From assembly GCA_903958915.1 (NCBI GenBank), contig CAJBVC010000337.1:1-10706 (forward strand): a stretch of 10,706 bases of DNA. Direction: 5' to 3'. The notes below the pieces were generated by a model. It saw only the letters and a list, made by a program, of their open reading frames with translations. It did no database searches and was not told the DNA's origin. Position numbers and translations under genes: made by a program. The first letter of the stretch is position 1; every line of letters begins with the position of its first letter. This DNA comes from an uncultured beta proteobacterium. Its GTDB lineage: Bacteria > Pseudomonadota > Gammaproteobacteria > Burkholderiales > Burkholderiaceae_C. Below are positions 7,178 through 10,706 of this stretch, one piece after another.

Positions 7178-9564
7178 GGGCGCAACGTCAAAGTGCTCTC
7201 GGTGTGAAGTTTGATGTCAGATGGGCTGAGGTACTGTGGCACATAGAAGCCTTCGGCAAAGCGCTCCGCCTGGTCCGAGTAATGTTTGTCGAATAAGACG
7301 CCGCTTTGTCCCACCGGGTTGATGCCCACGGCTTTTGAAGCGTCGGCAAAATCGATCACGCGGCGGGTGGAGGGGCCGTAGGTCACGGCCCACGGCGCCG
7401 GTCCCACACTGCCCGAGAGGTTGTTGGGCGTTTCACGCCCGCCGGGTACACCAAATGGCCCCACATTGAAGAGGCGATCCAGTGGCTTCTGCATACCCAA
7501 AGGATGGTTGTGGGTCAGCGTGTGCGTCTTACCCCAGGGCCAGTCAAGCAGGCTGCTACCCACTTGGGTCTGCAGATGGGTGATGGTGTTCTTCCACACC
7601 TTCTTCATGGTGTCGGCGCGTGTTTCTACCGCAGGGGTATCTTTGTTATCCCACCAGGGGGAATCCGGGTCTGCGGCCAACAACGGCAGTGCCGAATCGA
7701 GGGCGCGTGTACGCAACAGATTGGCAAACTGGACCTCTCCAAGTTCATCGGACATGGCGGCCTTGGCCAATTCATAGGTCATCTGGCTGAAAAGCGTCGC
7801 GGCGAGGCTATCGCGCGTGAAGGTTCCATCCCACTTGGTCAGTGGCTCCAGGAAAAACTTGTCGCCCTGCTCGGTCACCACTTCGTTGAGCACCGGCAAC
7901 AACTCCGCCAGGATGCGCGCGCCATAGCCGTTGCCAGTGTCGAGCTGAAGGGCTTGAGCCGCGGCAATGTCCCATTTGTTGTCAGTACCTCGCAGCACCT
8001 GGTCCAACCGAAGCGCTCGGTCGGCCAGGTTGTAATAGCCCGGCACCGGCACGCCGCTTCGGGGTTGCGGCTGGTGGTTGGCCGACACGATGTAGCCGCG
8101 CGGTGGGTTCTCCTCCTGCGGATTGTCGGCAAAACGGTAGAAGCCGGTCTTTTCGGCCTCGCCCTTGCTGGCACTCAGAATGAAGGTGGGGTTCACGCCT
8201 TCCGGGCGGATCGGCAGTTTGGCTGCAGCCCACCAGCCAATGTCCCCCTTCGCGTTGGCCCACACCACGTTGAGTCCGGGTGCGTGAATTTTGGACGCCG
8301 CCTCGCGCGCCTTGTCGCGCGTGTCGGCTCGGTTGAGGTCATAAAACGCCTGCAGCACCGGGTTCTCGGTTTCCAGAAAAGCCCACCACATGGCAATGGG
8401 TGTTTTGCCGAAATTGTCCTTGAAGGCGTCGTTGATGATCGGGCCATGCACCGATTGGCGCAGCTTCAACTGCACCGCTTCCTGGCCTTTGACTTTGATG
8501 GTTTCGGTGCGGCTGGTGAGGTCCACCCACTGGTCCTGGTGCCAGACCTGGTTGGCGTTCGCTGGGTTGAGTTTCTCAGCCACCAGGTCCACATCGTCGT
8601 TCTGGAACATGGTCAGGCTCCAGCCGAAATCCCGGTTATGGCCAAGGAGAGCCACCGGATTGAGCGCCTGGAAGTGGCCGTACAACTCGAACCCGGGCGA
8701 TTGCAGGTGCGCTTCGTACCAGACCGCCGGTGCTGAGTAGGCAATGTGCGGGTCGCCTGCCAGCAACGGTTTGCCCGAAACGGTGCGCCTGCCGGAAATC
8801 GCCCAGGCGTTGCTGCCTTCAAAAGCTGGCACACCGGCCGCGTCCATGGCTTGCTGGCTGATCTGAGCCAGGCGTGTGAGACCCTGTAGGTCTTGCCGGC
8901 TCAGCACAGTGGCGCCAATAACACCCTCCGGGTGCCACTCGATGTCAAAAGCCTTAAGGTATTCGGGGCCGAGTTCATCGCGGATATACGTCATCGCGGG
9001 CTCGGTCTTGAATGCCGCCGCAAAGCTGTAGGCCAGGTAGCCGCTGACGGCAAAAGTGTCCTGGGGAGTGAAGGGCCGTTTGGGGATGCCCAGAATGTCA
9101 AATTCCATGGGGGCAGGATGGGTGGTCTGGTACTGGTTGATGCCGTCCAGGTACGCCAGCAGGGCGATGCCAGCCGGGCTTGCGGGGTCCAGCTTCTTGG
9201 CTTCCTGCTCAGCGTGGTGGCGAATGCCGAGCGTGCGAAACAACTTGTCGGTTTCCAGCAGTTTGGGGCCGAGCACCTCCGCCAGTTCACCTTGGGCCAG
9301 ACGGCGCACCATTTCCATCTGAAACAGCCGATCCTGTGCGTGCAGGTAACCCAGCGTCCGGTACAGGTCGGGTTCGTTGAGTGCCTGAATGTGCGGCACG
9401 CCCCGGTCGTCAAAGTTCACGCCCACCGGTGAGCTCAGCTTTTGTAGCGTGGCGATACCGCTGCGCACTGGTTGTTTGGTATGGATGTACCAGCCCGCTG
9501 CGCCTGCCGCAGCCAATAGCACAAGAGCCAGCAGCAAACCAATGATTTTGAGTGCCGTTTTCAA
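7174..9564 (-). CDS. Penicillin acylase family (peptidase S45) Ntn hydrolase, membrane-anchored or periplasmic
   Basis: N-terminal-nucleophile amidase precursor of 796 residues. In this family the chain is exported, then cuts itself into alpha and beta subunits so that a Ser becomes the free N-terminal catalytic residue. Seen here: an N-terminal hydrophobic segment (about 5-27) that is either a Sec signal or an anchor; an alpha region (about 35-230); the processing site EG-SNAW with Gly250|Ser251; GDPH (270-273) just downstream; SVHGPI (371-376); and VSANHQP with Asn496, which sits where the family's oxyanion-hole Asn is expected (about beta 246). The start is TTG at 9564, supported by GGAG seven bases upstream and by the signal following at once; the next in-frame Met is residue 84. 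The stop overlaps the hemH start. The substrate is unknown: beta-lactam side chains, N-acyl-homoserine lactones or other N-acyl compounds are all possible in this family. A TATGAT (9609-9604) could be a -10 box but has no good -35 partner. Confidence 0.93.
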   Translation of the reverse strand: MKTALKIIGLLLALVLLAAAGAAGWYIHTKQPVRSGIATLQKLSSPVGVNFDDRGVPHIQALNEPDLYRTLGYLHAQDRLFQMEMVRRLAQGELAEVLGPKLLETDKLFRTLGIRHHAEQEAKKLDPASPAGIALLAYLDGINQYQTTHPAPMEFDILGIPKRPFTPQDTFAVSGYLAYSFAAAFKTEPAMTYIRDELGPEYLKAFDIEWHPEGVIGATVLSRQDLQGLTRLAQISQQAMDAAGVPAFEGSNAWAISGRRTVSGKPLLAGDPHIAYSAPAVWYEAHLQSPGFELYGHFQALNPVALLGHNRDFGWSLTMFQNDDVDLVAEKLNPANANQVWHQDQWVDLTSRTETIKVKGQEAVQLKLRQSVHGPIINDAFKDNFGKTPIAMWWAFLETENPVLQAFYDLNRADTRDKAREAASKIHAPGLNVVWANAKGDIGWWAAAKLPIRPEGVNPTFILSASKGEAEKTGFYRFADNPQEENPPRGYIVSANHQPQPRSGVPVPGYYNLADRALRLDQVLRGTDNKWDIAAAQALQLDTGNGYGARILAELLPVLNEVVTEQGDKFFLEPLTKWDGTFTRDSLAATLFSQMTYELAKAAMSDELGEVQFANLLRTRALDSALPLLAADPDSPWWDNKDTPAVETRADTMKKVWKNTITHLQTQVGSSLLDWPWGKTHTLTHNHPLGMQKPLDRLFNVGPFGVPGGRETPNNLSGSVGPAPWAVTYGPSTRRVIDFADASKAVGINPVGQSGVLFDKHYSDQAERFAEGFYVPQYLSPSDIKLHTESTLTLRP

Positions 9565-9571
9565 GGGGGTT

Positions 9572-9575
9572 CTCC
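9572..9575 (-). promoter_or_regulatory. Ribosome binding site of the acylase gene, deciding a TTG start
   Basis: GGAG on the minus strand is separated by seven bases from TTG (9564-9562). No ATG or GTG lies at a comparable position, and the codons after the TTG encode the expected signal sequence. It lies in the 61-base gap between the hpnE stop and the acylase start. Confidence 0.65.
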
Positions 9576-9625
9576 GAATATCTGCAGGGTTTGGGTGGCC
9601 CTGATCATAGTGCTGCTCCAGATGG

Positions 9626-10706
9626 TCAGGCTGGCATGAGCAGTCCTGCCGCCGCTACGCCGCTGCGTAGTGCGCCTTCCAGCGTCGCGGGATAGGGTCC
9701 ATCCACATAATCACCACATGCCAGCAGGCCAGATGCAATCTTCTGCCGTGGACGCACCAAGCCCGGCACGCAGGCAAATGTAGCGCGCTTTTCGACAATG
9801 GTTTGCAGGGGTGTGAGGGTACGCTCCTGCAGCAACGCACCAAGTTGCAGGTCGGCTTGGTGCAGGACCTGCCGCTGCAGCGTGACGCGATCCTGGTTGC
9901 TGGCGCTCACCACGAACGCCAACAGGCCCGCAGGTCCGCCGAGTTGCCCGCGGTCAAAGACAAACTGCGCCGGGTGTTCAGCATCACTGCGCAAAGCGAG
10001 CATGGGTTGCGGCAGACACAGCCCCGGTGCAAAGGCATAGACCGTGGCGATCGCTTCGTGCTGCAGTTGCTCGGTCACGGCGGCCCAGGCCCGCAATGCG
10101 TCTGCTATGAAATCAGGAGCTGCTTGTGCTTGCTGTGCAAGTGCCAGAGCCGCATTGGATGCAGAGGTGGCCCACACCACGGCATCCACTGCCGTGCCAT
10201 TGACGCGCCACGCGGGAAGCTCCGTGCTGCGGTGGGGGTTGGCGCCACCAGCCCATTGGAGTGATGTCACGCGCTGGTCGAGCAGTACCGTGCTGCCCTG
10301 TTGTTCAAGCCAGGCAACGGCAGCTTGGGGAAAGAGACGCCCCAAATCGACAGTGGGTAACAACAAATTGGAGCTGCCATTGCCACCGAACAGAGCGTCG
10401 CGCAATACCCGCAAGAACACCTGGCCGCTGGCACGCGGCGCCGGCGTGTTGAGCGCTGACACGCATAACGGCTCGATCATCGTCTCCATGACACGTGCCG
10501 GCAGTCCGCGGCACAACTGTGCCACGCTGGTACTCGCATCGCATTGAAAGGCGTCAAGTTGCCAGCCCGTGGCGGCGCGCAGCAACGCCCATTTGTCGGC
10601 CAACGTCCAGCCACGCGCCATGGCGATGCCGCCAAGCGCGTCCAGCGGTGCCGGCCAGCGGGGCAGGCGCAGACCGTCGCCATCGGGGAATTGCAGGGTC
10701 AAGGGG
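9626..10706 (-). CDS. hpnE: Hydroxysqualene dehydroxylase HpnE (squalene-associated FAD-dependent desaturase), 5'-partial
   Basis: Flavoprotein that reduces hydroxysqualene to squalene, the last step of the HpnC-HpnD-HpnE route that feeds hopanoid synthesis. The visible part is about 360 residues of the C-terminal side. It includes an LRLPRWPAPLDALGGI stretch, the ARVMETMIEPLCVSALNTP segment, and the end motif ACGDYVDGPYPATLEGALRSG, which is the C-terminal FAD-contact region of amine-oxidase/phytoene-desaturase-like enzymes. The N-terminal Rossmann GxGxxG is not present, because the frame stays open to the right edge; the TTG at 10702 is an internal Leu codon, not a start. About 80-100 N-terminal residues are probably missing (estimated from family length). 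hpnD and hpnC would be expected just beyond the right edge. It ends in TGA at 9628-9626, 61 bases before the acylase gene. An alternative label is a general phytoene desaturase-like FAD oxidoreductase, but the motifs fit HpnE better. Confidence 0.9.
   Translation of the reverse strand, partial: PLTLQFPDGDGLRLPRWPAPLDALGGIAMARGWTLADKWALLRAATGWQLDAFQCDASTSVAQLCRGLPARVMETMIEPLCVSALNTPAPRASGQVFLRVLRDALFGGNGSSNLLLPTVDLGRLFPQAAVAWLEQQGSTVLLDQRVTSLQWAGGANPHRSTELPAWRVNGTAVDAVVWATSASNAALALAQQAQAAPDFIADALRAWAAVTEQLQHEAIATVYAFAPGLCLPQPMLALRSDAEHPAQFVFDRGQLGGPAGLLAFVVSASNQDRVTLQRQVLHQADLQLGALLQERTLTPLQTIVEKRATFACVPGLVRPRQKIASGLLACGDYVDGPYPATLEGALRSGVAAAGLLMPA

Noticed and set aside
7504..8736. A 410-codon open frame on the plus strand, opposite the acylase gene
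   Set aside because: It is antisense to a well-supported S45 enzyme, and its translation shows no recognisable domain. Long antisense frames are common in GC-rich DNA with strong third-position bias.
9600..9630. Inverted repeat CCTGATCA / TGGTCAGG around the hpnE stop
   Set aside because: The loop is 15 bases, no T run follows, and on the minus strand (the transcribed one) an inner pair is a C/A mismatch. It is not a credible terminator.
9604..9631. TATGAT as -10 box of an acylase promoter
   Set aside because: The only 16-base-spaced -35 candidate (GCCTGA) is poor and the better-looking CTGACC is at 14 bases. It is too weak to list as a promoter.
1..10706. A new defence system, CRISPR array, mobile element or RNA gene
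   Set aside because: Both strands are almost fully covered by recognisable metabolic, transport and signalling genes. No regularly spaced repeats, transposase, integrase or tRNA-like folds were seen.

Overview
The window looks like chromosomal DNA from a GC-rich betaproteobacterium, most likely order Burkholderiales and possibly family Comamonadaceae. This rests on protein character: a 3-hydroxybutyrate-oligomer hydrolase of the Ralstonia/Cupriavidus type, a betaproteobacterial-style ferrochelatase N-terminus, an HpnE hopanoid enzyme, and a chemoreceptor that starts [14 protein letters not shown]. No database search was possible, so genus is not claimed. There are seven protein-coding genes and almost no free intergenic DNA. 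The largest gap is 132 bases. I see no tRNA, rRNA, CRISPR array, insertion sequence or phage gene.

Left block, plus strand (1-4190): the 3' part of a LivM-type ABC importer permease, cut by the left edge; then a lipoprotein-type D-3-hydroxybutyrate oligomer hydrolase; then an alpha/beta hydrolase with a complete Ser-Asp-His triad. Gaps are 40 and 12 bases with no terminator in them, so this reads as the tail of one operon. A reasonable model is that the lipoprotein cuts 3-hydroxybutyrate oligomers in the cell envelope and the ABC importer takes up the products. The alpha/beta hydrolase would then finish ester hydrolysis or act on a related ester. The coupling to transport is inference.

Right block, minus strand (4187-10706, read right to left): the C-terminal part of hydroxysqualene dehydroxylase HpnE (squalene/hopanoid synthesis), cut by the right edge; a membrane-anchored penicillin-acylase-family Ntn hydrolase with a TTG start; ferrochelatase HemH, whose ATG overlaps the acylase stop as ATGA; then, after a 132-base gap holding a hairpin, a complete methyl-accepting chemotaxis protein ending in a CheR-docking-like pentapeptide DWETF.

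The two blocks converge, and the stop codons of the alpha/beta hydrolase and the chemoreceptor overlap within TTAA (4187-4190). Most of the window is ordinary housekeeping and accessory metabolism. The points most worth a second look are the transporter/oligomer-hydrolase/esterase linkage and the tight acylase-hemH coupling.
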